Origin: Rahnella victoriana
Lineage (GTDB): Bacteria > Pseudomonadota > Gammaproteobacteria > Enterobacterales > Enterobacteriaceae
Length of the DNA: 48,541 bases
Reading direction: 5' to 3'
Assembly (NCBI RefSeq): GCF_004330295.1
Contig: NZ_SJOJ01000036.1
Coordinates: forward strand, 1 to 48,541
The notes beneath the pieces were generated by a model, which searched no databases, was not told where the DNA came from, and was given only the letters and a program-made list of their open reading frames with translations. Made by a program: the position numbers and the translations under genes. Numbering within the stretch: the stretch's first letter is position 1; every line of letters starts with the position of its first letter. Of this stretch, positions 42,864-48,541 are shown in pieces.

Positions 42864-43030
42864 GACACTTTCCCTGAATCGAGGATAGATAACGGTACGT
42901 TAATAAAAATTTCACAAGAGCGTGAGCAGTTTAGCCCAAATATATGGACGAATCATAGGCAAATCCATTTCTTCTGGAGGATTCTGAGCGGTAGAATAGC
43001 GGCTGACTTACAGGCATTAATGGAAAATAT

Positions 43031-44416
43031 ATGCGCATTCATATTCTTGGGATTTGCGGCACGTTTATGGGCGGGCTGGCGATGCTGGCACGTGCACAAG
43101 GGCATCAGGTAACCGGTTCGGACGACAACGTTTATCCACCGATGAGTACGCTGCTGGAAAATCAGGGGATCGACCTGATCCAGGGTTACGATCCTGCCCA
43201 GTTAGATCCTCCCCCCGATCTGGTGATCATCGGTAACGCGATGACGCGCGGTAATCCCTGCGTCGAAGCCGTGCTGGAACAGGGGATCCCTTATGTCTCC
43301 GGCCCGCAGTGGCTGCATGATCATGTTCTGCCAGAGCGCTGGGTGATCGCCGTTGCGGGTACGCACGGTAAAACCACCACCGCCGGCATGGTGACGTGGA
43401 TCCTCGAAGCCTGTGGTTATGAACCGGGTTACGTCATTGGCGGCGTGCCGGGCAATTTCGAGGTTTCTGCGCGTCTGGGTAACAGCCCGTTTATGGTGCT
43501 GGAAGCCGATGAGTACGACTGTGCCTTCTTTGATAAGCGATCCAAATTCGTTCATTACAGCCCGCGCACCCTGATCCTCAATAACCTTGAGTTTGATCAC
43601 GCGGATATCTTTGATGATCTGAAAGCGATCCAGAAACAGTTCCACCATCTGGTGCGTCTGGTGCCGGGTAAAGGCAAGATCATTCTGCCTGAGCATGACA
43701 CGCCACTGAAACAAGTGATGGCAATGGGATGCTGGAGCGAGCAGGAATTTGCGGGTGAGGCGGAAAATTGTGCGTGGGATGCGAAGAAACTGACGCCGGA
43801 CGCCAGCTCGTTCGAGGTTTATCTGCACGGTGAAGTTGTCGGGCAGGTGAACTGGAATCTGGTCGGCGAACACAACATGCATAACGGGCTGATGGCGATT
43901 GCCGCGGCACGTCATGTTGGCGTGAAGCCGGAAGATGCCTGCAAAGCGCTGGGTGATTTCATCAATGCCCGTCGCCGTCTCGAACTGCGCGGCGTGGAAA
44001 ATGGTGTCAGCGTCTATGACGATTTTGCCCATCACCCGACGGCGATTCTGGCGACGCTTTCAGCCTTACGCAGCAAAGTCGGCGGCACCGCACGTATTCT
44101 GGCCGTGCTCGAACCGCGCTCCAATACCATGAAAATGGGCATGAGCAAAAATGAACTGGCGCCTTCGCTGGGGCGCGCCGATGAAGTCTTCCTGTTACAG
44201 CCGCAACACATTCCGTGGCAGGTGGCGGAAGTGGCGGAACACTGCATCCAGCCCGCACACTGGAGTGCAGACGTCGATTCACTGGTGGATATGGTGATTA
44301 AAGCGTCCCTGCCGGGCGACCATATTCTGGTGATGAGCAATGGTGGCTTCGGCGGTATTCATGGAAAACTGCTGGCGGCACTGGCAGCGAAAGCCGACGC
44401 GGCACAACAGATTTAA
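43031..44416 (+). CDS. mpl: UDP-N-acetylmuramate:L-alanyl-gamma-D-glutamyl-meso-diaminopimelate ligase
   Basis: Mpl joins recycled murein tripeptide to UDP-MurNAc, the main peptidoglycan recycling ligase. It has the Mur ligase layout: Rossmann N-terminal domain (MRIHILGICGTFMGGLAMLA), ATP-binding P-loop GTHGKTTTAG from residue 110, central domain with EADEYDCAFFDKRSKFVHY, and C-terminal domain with VYDDFAHHPTAI. 461 residues (E. coli 457). It follows fbp divergently as in E. coli. Confidence 0.97.
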   Translation: MRIHILGICGTFMGGLAMLARAQGHQVTGSDDNVYPPMSTLLENQGIDLIQGYDPAQLDPPPDLVIIGNAMTRGNPCVEAVLEQGIPYVSGPQWLHDHVLPERWVIAVAGTHGKTTTAGMVTWILEACGYEPGYVIGGVPGNFEVSARLGNSPFMVLEADEYDCAFFDKRSKFVHYSPRTLILNNLEFDHADIFDDLKAIQKQFHHLVRLVPGKGKIILPEHDTPLKQVMAMGCWSEQEFAGEAENCAWDAKKLTPDASSFEVYLHGEVVGQVNWNLVGEHNMHNGLMAIAAARHVGVKPEDACKALGDFINARRRLELRGVENGVSVYDDFAHHPTAILATLSALRSKVGGTARILAVLEPRSNTMKMGMSKNELAPSLGRADEVFLLQPQHIPWQVAEVAEHCIQPAHWSADVDSLVDMVIKASLPGDHILVMSNGGFGGIHGKLLAALAAKADAAQQI

Positions 44417-44437
44417 AACAGCATGCCATGAATGAGA

Positions 44438-44465
44438 AGCACAGCGCAGGCTGTGCTTTTTTTTT
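44438..44465 (+). terminator. Rho-independent terminator after mpl
   Basis: AGCACAGC (44438-44445) and GCTGTGCT (44450-44457), loop GCAG, followed by a run of nine T. It ends mpl transcription 22 bases after the stop. Confidence 0.9.
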
Positions 44466-44497
44466 GCGTTTCTGGCGGGATGGGTGAAATCTCAGGC

Positions 44498-44613
44498 AAA
44501 AAAAAGCCCTCAAAAATTGAGGGCCAAAGGGTGTCGTCGGACAGGACGACGAGGGTATCGTTAGCAAGAGAGTACGGCAGTGGCAGTATCTGCTCTCTTT
44601 CCAGCCTCAACAG
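44498..44613 (-). ncRNA. Candidate structured small RNA or 3' UTR RNA (minus strand)
   Basis: On the minus strand three hairpins follow each other: AAGAGAG/CTCTCTT (44599-44593 with 44572-44566, inner TAC/GTA), GTCGTC/GACGAC around CTGTCC (44550-44533), and GCCCTCAA-TTT-TTGAGGGC (44524-44506) followed by about nine T: a strong intrinsic terminator with an Hfq-friendly tail. Nothing codes on the minus strand here. It is downstream of the small DUF1471 gene at 44725, which has no nearer terminator, so it may be its 3' UTR or a separate RNA starting near 44613. A weak TTGAAG-N17-TAAATG is the only promoter seen. I do not recognise a known sRNA. The 5' end is a guess. Confidence 0.45.
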
Positions 44614-44724
44614 CGCCATTTATTTTCGCTGTTTCGTTTCTTCAATCAGTGGCTGTTGAAACCCGGTAACGCTAATTCAATGAATACTCAAACAGTGGCC
44701 CGGTTACGGGACTCCCCGGAAATC

Positions 44725-44988
44725 TTACTGATAGATTTCTGCGGTTGCGTGATAGGCACCGTCGTTATGGGCCTCGATCACGCGGAATGATTTTGCACCT
44801 TTAGCATCGGCTTTATCAGACAGTTGCTGGCGGATATCGGTTGGCGCACCGTCAACACCGCTGACGCTGATCACGCCCATTGGTTGCAGGTTTTCTGCCT
44901 GTTGATTAGTGATCAGGTTGGCCGCTGAGGCGCCAAAAGACACAGCAGACAGCAGGCTAAGGGCAGCAATAGTTGTAATGATTTTCAT
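44725..44988 (-). CDS. Exported DUF1471 (YhcN-like) small protein, paralogue of the next gene
   Basis: An 87-residue periplasmic protein: signal peptide of about 22 residues (MKIITTIAALSLLSAVSFGA, cleavage near ASA), then a DUF1471 core with MGVISVSGVDGAPTDIRQ, LSDKADAKGAKSFRVIE and a C-terminal YHATAEIYQ. It resembles its neighbour at 45190 over its whole length, so the pair arose by tandem duplication. The family (YhcN, BhsA, McbA) is tied to acid, peroxide and copper stress and biofilm. The ATG at 44988 follows AGGAAA; the longer frame upstream is not conserved. Confidence 0.85.
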   Translation of the reverse strand: MKIITTIAALSLLSAVSFGASAANLITNQQAENLQPMGVISVSGVDGAPTDIRQQLSDKADAKGAKSFRVIEAHNDGAYHATAEIYQ

Positions 44989-45189
44989 GATAATTTCCTG
45001 AATTCGCAGACGTTGGTGCATTTTTTCAGAGAGCAACGTCGGTTGAGATTTGGATTCATCAGGACTGTGATATCGGGGTTCAGGCGCGCGTAAAGCGGGC
45101 GGGAACGTGATGAGGCAGCGACAAATCCGTCTTATTGCGCAATGCGCGGGCCCGAGTCATTCAGGCCCTTCGCTTCGTTTACCTGAGAC

Positions 45190-45453
45190 TTATTGGTAAA
45201 TTTCCGCAGTAGCGTGGTAGTTACCTTCTTCACGTACTTCGATCACGCGGAAGGCTTTGGCACCCTGTGCATCGGCTTTATCAGACAGTGCCTGACGGAT
45301 ATCAGAAGGGGCACCGGCAACGCCGCTGACGCTGATCATACCGCGTGGTTGCATATTTGCTGCTTGTTCCTGACTAACAGGTTGTGCTGCAAAAGCGCCA
45401 AATGACAGTGCAGAGAGAATGCTTAATGTTGCGATTGTAGTTTTAACGTTCAT
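45190..45453 (-). CDS. yhcN: YhcN family stress protein (DUF1471)
   Basis: An 87-residue exported protein with signal peptide MNVKTTIATLSILSALSFGA, cleavage near AFA, and a DUF1471 core (RGMISVSGVAGAPSDIRQ, ALSDKADAQGAKAFRVIEV, YHATAEIYQ). E. coli YhcN is induced by cytoplasmic acid and peroxide and lies next to argR, as here, so this copy is the better yhcN orthologue; the downstream copy is the extra one. A promoter is visible upstream. Confidence 0.88.
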   Translation of the reverse strand: MNVKTTIATLSILSALSFGAFAAQPVSQEQAANMQPRGMISVSGVAGAPSDIRQALSDKADAQGAKAFRVIEVREEGNYHATAEIYQ

Positions 45454-45514
45454 GATTTTGACCTCGTCGATTTTATTATGTTGGTAATGTCCGGTGCTTC
45501 ACACCACGGAAATG

Positions 45515-45543
45515 AGTATACATCTAGTCACTCGAAATATTAA
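45515..45543 (-). promoter_or_regulatory. Candidate sigma-70 promoter of yhcN
   Basis: On the minus strand TTAATA, 17 bases, TATACT; 4 and 5 of 6 matches. The predicted start is about 55 bases before the yhcN ATG. The promoter lies in a markedly AT-rich stretch. Confidence 0.5.
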
Positions 45544-45894
45544 TAGTTTGCTAATAGTTATTTGGGTGGTTATGTGTGTCCTATTTGTATTTTTAATAAC
45601 TAAAAGGAATAAAAAATGGCTATTAAGTGTTCTTTTTGTGTTAATTTTTCGTAAAATCAATAGATTGAGTGAATTTGACTATTTGTGCTCATTTTTGCAG
45701 TGAATCACATCGTTGAAATATTTATGTGACGGGAATGTGCGTGTTGTGAAGATCGTTAACAGTGGATCTGACGTGTCTGACGGCATTGAGGGACATAAAA
45801 GAAGGGAAGGGCGGAAGAGGAATGAGGCCAGAAACGTGATTCTTCTGACCTCAGGCACAGAATGAAAGCGTGAGGACGGGCAAAATAACTGAGA
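45544..45894. other. AT-rich spacer between yhcN and argR
   Basis: About 350 bases with no gene I can support; the left half is AT-rich. A plus-strand frame (start ATG 45512, end 45703) would encode a short, very hydrophobic Lys-containing peptide with two possible membrane segments (SLLIVIWVVMCVLFVFLI and WLLSVLFVLIF). Such frames are common in AT-rich DNA by chance, its start overlaps the yhcN promoter on the other strand, and no good ribosome binding site is seen, so it is not called. Confidence 0.4.
45823..45853 (-). terminator. Possible argR terminator
   Basis: TGAGGCCAGAA (45823-45833) and TTCTGACCTCA (45843-45853) form an 11-bp stem with one mismatch, followed on the minus strand by a pyrimidine-rich run (TTCCTCTTCC). 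About 42 bases beyond the argR stop. The tail is weak for an intrinsic terminator. Confidence 0.45.
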
Positions 45895-46365
45895 TTACAG
45901 TTCCTGCTCAAACAAACTCAGGATCGCATCATGAAGTTGTTTGACGCTAAAGCCGCGTGCAGGCGTGGTGAAGATCGTATCGTCACCGGCGATGGTGCCG
46001 AGGATCCCTTCGGATTTCCCCAAAGAATCGAGCAAACGCGCGATCAGCTGTGCGGCACCCGGACTGGTTCTGATCACCACAACGGCGTCGTTATAATCAA
46101 TATCCAGAACCAGATTTTTCAGCGGACTGGTTGTTGTCGGCACACCAATTTCAGCCGGCAGACAGTACACCATTTCCATTTTGGCATTACGGGTTCTTAC
46201 GGCACCGAACTTGGTCAGCATCCGTGAGACTTTTGACTGATTGATATTTTCGAAACCGTCATCCTGAAGTGCGACAACAATTTCGCCCTGAGAACTGAAT
46301 TTCTCTTCCTTCAACAGCGCCTTGAAGGCTTTGATCAAATCTTCCTGTTTAGCAGGATTACGCAT
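45895..46365 (-). CDS. argR: Arginine repressor ArgR
   Basis: ArgR is a hexameric, arginine-dependent repressor of arginine synthesis and an accessory factor for XerCD recombination. The winged-helix N-terminus (about 1-75) has [20 protein letters not shown] and [17 protein letters not shown]; the C-terminal oligomerisation and arginine site has [14 protein letters not shown] with the binding Asp pair. The ATG at 46365 gives 156 residues, exactly the E. coli length; the extra 22 upstream residues in frame are not conserved. It is divergent from mdh, with regulatory sites between. Confidence 0.97.
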   Translation of the reverse strand: MRNPAKQEDLIKAFKALLKEEKFSSQGEIVVALQDDGFENINQSKVSRMLTKFGAVRTRNAKMEMVYCLPAEIGVPTTTSPLKNLVLDIDYNDAVVVIRTSPGAAQLIARLLDSLGKSEGILGTIAGDDTIFTTPARGFSVKQLHDAILSLFEQEL

Positions 46366-46399
46366 TTTGCACCCTGGTCTCTGTATCGTTGTTGGGTTG

Positions 46400-46428
46400 A
46401 TTATGCAGATAATTGCATTTTTATGCAA
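46400..46428 (-). promoter_or_regulatory. argR: argR promoter overlapped by an ARG box
   Basis: On the minus strand TTGCAT (46423-46428), 17 bases and CATAAT (46400-46405, 5 of 6) form a promoter about 35 bases before the ATG. The palindrome TTGCAT-TTTT-ATGCAA (46413-46428, plus strand) fits an ARG box core (TGAAT-N4-ATTCA, here TGCAT-TTTT-ATGCA) and covers the -35. A weaker TGCAG-ATAA-TTGCA lies beside it at 46404-46417. This suggests autorepression, as known for E. coli argR. Confidence 0.65.
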
Positions 46429-46597
46429 CACGGGTCAACGACGCAGATCGCGAATTCTGCATCCAGCAAGGAATGTCAGCGTCATGCTTTACAGCAGCAG
46501 GTAATGAATATGCCAAAATTGTGCATTGCCTGTTACTTCGGGTGCGCAACGGGCGGTTTGGCTGATGATCTCGATTCAGCTCTCACATTAGAGCGAA

Positions 46598-46614
46598 TTT
46601 AACCATTTATTAAC
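46598..46614. promoter_or_regulatory. Possible ArcA binding site between argR and mdh
   Basis: TTAAC occurs at 46599-46603 and 46610-46614, exactly 11 bases apart, the spacing of ArcA direct repeats (GTTAATTAAATGTTA or its complement; 12 of 15 positions fit). E. coli mdh is ArcA-repressed without oxygen. The site lies about 200 bases before the likely mdh start, further than usual, so the call is weak. Confidence 0.3.
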
Positions 46615-46765
46615 CTGGTGGGTTTTGTGGTGCTACTTTTAATGGTGTAGCTTCCCGACAAAAAGCCATAAAAGACAGTAAAAAGGTGACGTTAGAGAGT
46701 TTATTTACTTTCTAAACGACCCACCTCAGATTCTCTGCAAGTGAGCGATTGTTTTTAACAGCATA

Positions 46766-46809
46766 AGTGATTAAGGTCACACTAAAAATAAATCCACGAC
46801 ACTTATAAG
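46766..46809 (+). promoter_or_regulatory. mdh: mdh promoter with class II CRP site
   Basis: AGTGA-TTAAGG-TCACA (46766-46781) is a near-consensus CRP site (TGTGA-N6-TCACA). The -10 TATAAG (46804-46809) puts the start near 46815, about 41-42 bases from the CRP centre, a class II layout. The -35 is not obvious, as expected for a CRP-dependent promoter. CRP activation of mdh is known in E. coli. Confidence 0.75.
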
Positions 46810-46833
46810 TTAATGATAAAAAAGGAGTATAGG

Positions 46834-47772
46834 ATGAAAGTTGCAGTTCTAGGTGCTGCGGGCGGTATCGGTCAGGCCCTCGCACTTCTGCTCAAGACCC
46901 AGCTACCTTCCGGTTCCGAACTCTCATTATATGATATCGCGCCGGTTACTCCGGGTGTCGCCGTCGATCTCAGTCATATCCCGACTGCGGTCAACATTAA
47001 AGGGTTCTGTGGTGAGGATGCCACCCCGGCGCTGGAAGGCGCTGATATCGTCCTGATTTCCGCAGGTGTGGCGCGTAAGCCGGGAATGGATCGCTCCGAT
47101 CTTTTTAACGTCAACGCCGGGATCGTCCGCAATCTGATCCAACAGGTTGCCACGACGTGTCCAAAAGCCTGCATTGGTGTGATCACCAACCCGGTCAATA
47201 CCACCGTGGCGATCGCGGCTGAAGTCCTGAAGAACGCGGGCGTGTACGATAAAAACAAACTGTTTGGTGTCACCACGCTGGATGCCATCCGCTCAAATAC
47301 TTTTGTGGCTGAACTTAAGGGTAAACAACCTGAAGCGATCGACGTGCCGGTGATTGGCGGCCATTCCGGCGTGACCATTCTGCCTTTATTGTCTCAGATC
47401 CCGGATGTGTCATTCAGTGAAAGCGAAATCGCTGCGCTGACCAAACGTATTCAGAACGCCGGAACGGAAGTGGTGGAAGCCAAAGCCGGTGGCGGTTCTG
47501 CGACCCTGTCGATGGGTCAGGCTGCGGCGCGTTTCGGTTTATCGCTGGTACGTGCCATGCAAGGCGAAAGCAATGTTGTGGAATGTGCCTATGTGGAAGG
47601 TAAAGGCGAATATGCTCGATTCTTCGCCCAGCCCGTCCTGTTAGGTAAAAATGGTATCGCAGAGCTCATCGATATTGGCAAGCTCAGCGCCTTTGAACAG
47701 CAGTCACTGGATTCAATGCTGGATATCCTGCGTAAAGATATCGAGCTGGGTGAACAGTTTATTAATCACTGA
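46834..47772 (+). CDS. mdh: Malate dehydrogenase
   Basis: NAD-dependent malate dehydrogenase of the TCA cycle, 312 residues as in E. coli. It begins [19 protein letters not shown] (Rossmann GxxGxxG), and has the catalytic region with [27 protein letters not shown] and VIGGHSG where the active-site His lies. The ATG at 46834 follows AAGGAG; an in-frame ATG at 46813 lies at the predicted transcription start and is unlikely. A terminator follows. Confidence 0.97.
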   Translation: MKVAVLGAAGGIGQALALLLKTQLPSGSELSLYDIAPVTPGVAVDLSHIPTAVNIKGFCGEDATPALEGADIVLISAGVARKPGMDRSDLFNVNAGIVRNLIQQVATTCPKACIGVITNPVNTTVAIAAEVLKNAGVYDKNKLFGVTTLDAIRSNTFVAELKGKQPEAIDVPVIGGHSGVTILPLLSQIPDVSFSESEIAALTKRIQNAGTEVVEAKAGGGSATLSMGQAAARFGLSLVRAMQGESNVVECAYVEGKGEYARFFAQPVLLGKNGIAELIDIGKLSAFEQQSLDSMLDILRKDIELGEQFINH

Positions 47773-47782
47773 TTTTTGCAAT

Positions 47783-47815
47783 AAAGCCGCCGGATACCTG
47801 GCGGCTTTTGCTTTC
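47783..47815 (+). terminator. Rho-independent terminator after mdh
   Basis: AAAGCCGCC (47783-47791) and GGCGGCTTT (47800-47808) pair perfectly around GGATACCT, followed by TGCTTTC. It lies between mdh and the convergent sfsB stop at 47818, so read-through in either direction must cross it. Confidence 0.82.
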
Positions 47816-47817
47816 TG

Positions 47818-48090
47818 CTAATCGTGTTTTTCTCCTGGTACGCGGCAACGGCGCTCAATAATCTGAAACGTTTTCGGGTCATAGTAACGGCTTGGCCAGA
47901 TAAGCGAAGGGTGTATGCCCAGCGCGCCTGCAATCAGGATTTCGCCTTTCGGCCATGGTCGTGATAGCGCATTAGAAAGTGTGGAAGAACTCAGCCCCGC
48001 AGAGCGTGATACCGCTGCAAGCGTGGTGCCTTTTTTTCTCAGTGCGGCAATGATGTCCGCCTGATGCCAGTCCTCAGTCCTTATCGTCAT
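47818..48090 (-). CDS. sfsB: Ner/Nlp-type transcriptional regulator SfsB
   Basis: A 90-residue winged helix-turn-helix protein of the Ner family: DWHQADIIAALRKKGTTLAA, the recognition region SRSAGLSSSTLSNALSRPWP, and KGEILIAGALGIHPSLIWPS. Ner-type repressors came from Mu-like phages; the chromosomal E. coli SfsB (Nlp) affects maltose genes. No phage neighbours are present, so this is the fixed enterobacterial copy rather than a prophage remnant. E. coli sfsB is near murA, not mdh. Confidence 0.82.
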   Translation of the reverse strand: MTIRTEDWHQADIIAALRKKGTTLAAVSRSAGLSSSTLSNALSRPWPKGEILIAGALGIHPSLIWPSRYYDPKTFQIIERRCRVPGEKHD

Positions 48091-48541
48091 GATGTCATCC
48101 TTATCAAAATGGGTTTCACTCGTTCATTTTTAAAATATCGGTTATGAGATCTTTTTCTCCATTTATATATATTCCATCAATGTTTCCTAAAAATCTTCAT
48201 CTGCCTTATTTAGAAAATACCTTCTTCTTATAATTAAGACAAACAAGTAAATTAATTTTGATTTTTGTGATTCATGACTATGTATCATTATTTTTTTGAA
48301 CAAAATTAAAATGAACCCTTTAATGGCATGCTGTTTTTTCGATCAAATGCATTTCCTATATCAATGAGTTATCTTTCATTGTGTTATTTCGATAATGTTT
48401 AACGACTCTGTTTTTTCTGATTTAAGGTGGGAATGCATGTTTCTCTTTGTTTTATAAGAATTTTTAATTTAATCTGCTTTTGAAATTTTTATTTCTTTCT
48501 GAATAATGGTTTTTAATGAACTCATCAGCGTGTTGATAAAC
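48091..48541. other. AT-rich terminal spacer, no gene seen
   Basis: About 450 bases upstream of sfsB that are strikingly AT-rich, with long T and A runs and only scattered GC. No frame with a plausible start and ribosome binding site is present on either strand. It may be the sfsB upstream region, an H-NS-bound stretch, or the edge of an acquired segment that continues beyond the window. Confidence 0.5.

Noticed and set aside
44413-44659. Small frames on both strands in the mpl-DUF1471 gap
   Set aside because: Both overlap hairpins and the mpl terminator, have no ribosome binding site, and fit a structured RNA better than a peptide.
45494-45703. Short hydrophobic plus-strand frame
   Set aside because: AT-rich chance frame that overlaps the yhcN promoter; possible but unsupported as a small membrane protein.
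46404-46417. Second ARG box next to the argR one
   Set aside because: Its centre is about 10 bases from the better box, not the usual 21, and half-sites are poor; kept only as a note in the promoter entry.
47818-48090. Ner-like regulator as a Mu-type prophage remnant
   Set aside because: It resembles chromosomal SfsB/Nlp, and there are no phage genes or att-like repeats nearby.

Overview
This window is a chromosomal housekeeping segment of a gammaproteobacterium of the order Enterobacterales. The proteins are close to their E. coli counterparts from end to end, and the order tRNA-Gly, queG, nnr, tsaE, amiB, mutL, miaA, hfq, hflX, hflK, hflC, yjeT, purA, nsrR, rnr, rlmB is the E. coli 94-95 minute order. 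Later parts depart from E. coli: two chemoreceptor genes sit where E. coli has the ula and ytfQRT-yjfF sugar loci, and yhcN, argR, mdh and sfsB (far away in E. coli) follow mpl. With an ERIC element and a two-LysM AmiB this suggests the Yersiniaceae side of the order (Rahnella, Ewingella, Rouxiella or Serratia-like). The genus is an inference only.

Layout. 1-18.2 kb: a tRNA-Gly, then translation quality and stress genes (queG, tsaE, miaA and rlmB modify tRNA or rRNA; hfq, hflX, hflKC and rnr control RNA and protein turnover), plus amiB, mutL, purA and the NO sensor nsrR. An ERIC repeat fills the rnr-rlmB gap. 18.3-23.4 kb: aidB, bsmA, a Cache-type chemoreceptor with a perfect FNR box upstream, and the esterase yjfP. 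23.4-25.0 kb: the rpsF-priB-rpsR-rplI ribosomal operon with a good promoter and a likely S6:S18 leader element. 25.1-33.1 kb: ytfB, fklB, cpdB, cysQ, ytfJ, ytfK, ytfL, msrA. 33.3-39.9 kb: the tamA-tamB translocation module, ytfP and ppa. 40.1-44.4 kb: a second chemoreceptor with a near-consensus sigma-28 promoter, then fbp and mpl. 44.4-48.1 kb: a structured intergenic region that may encode a small RNA on the minus strand, two tandem DUF1471 genes, argR with an ARG box over its promoter, mdh with a class II CRP promoter, and sfsB. The last 450 bases are AT-rich and hold no gene I can support.

Most genes are ordinary core genes. I found no defence system, prophage, transposase, integron or CRISPR array. 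The items most worth a second look are the minus-strand structured RNA at 44498-44613, the FNR box and sigma-28-like promoter before the Cache chemoreceptor, the replacement of sugar loci by chemoreceptors, and the ERIC element that may supply the -10 box for rlmB. All functional calls rest on recognition of protein families from memory; no database search was run.
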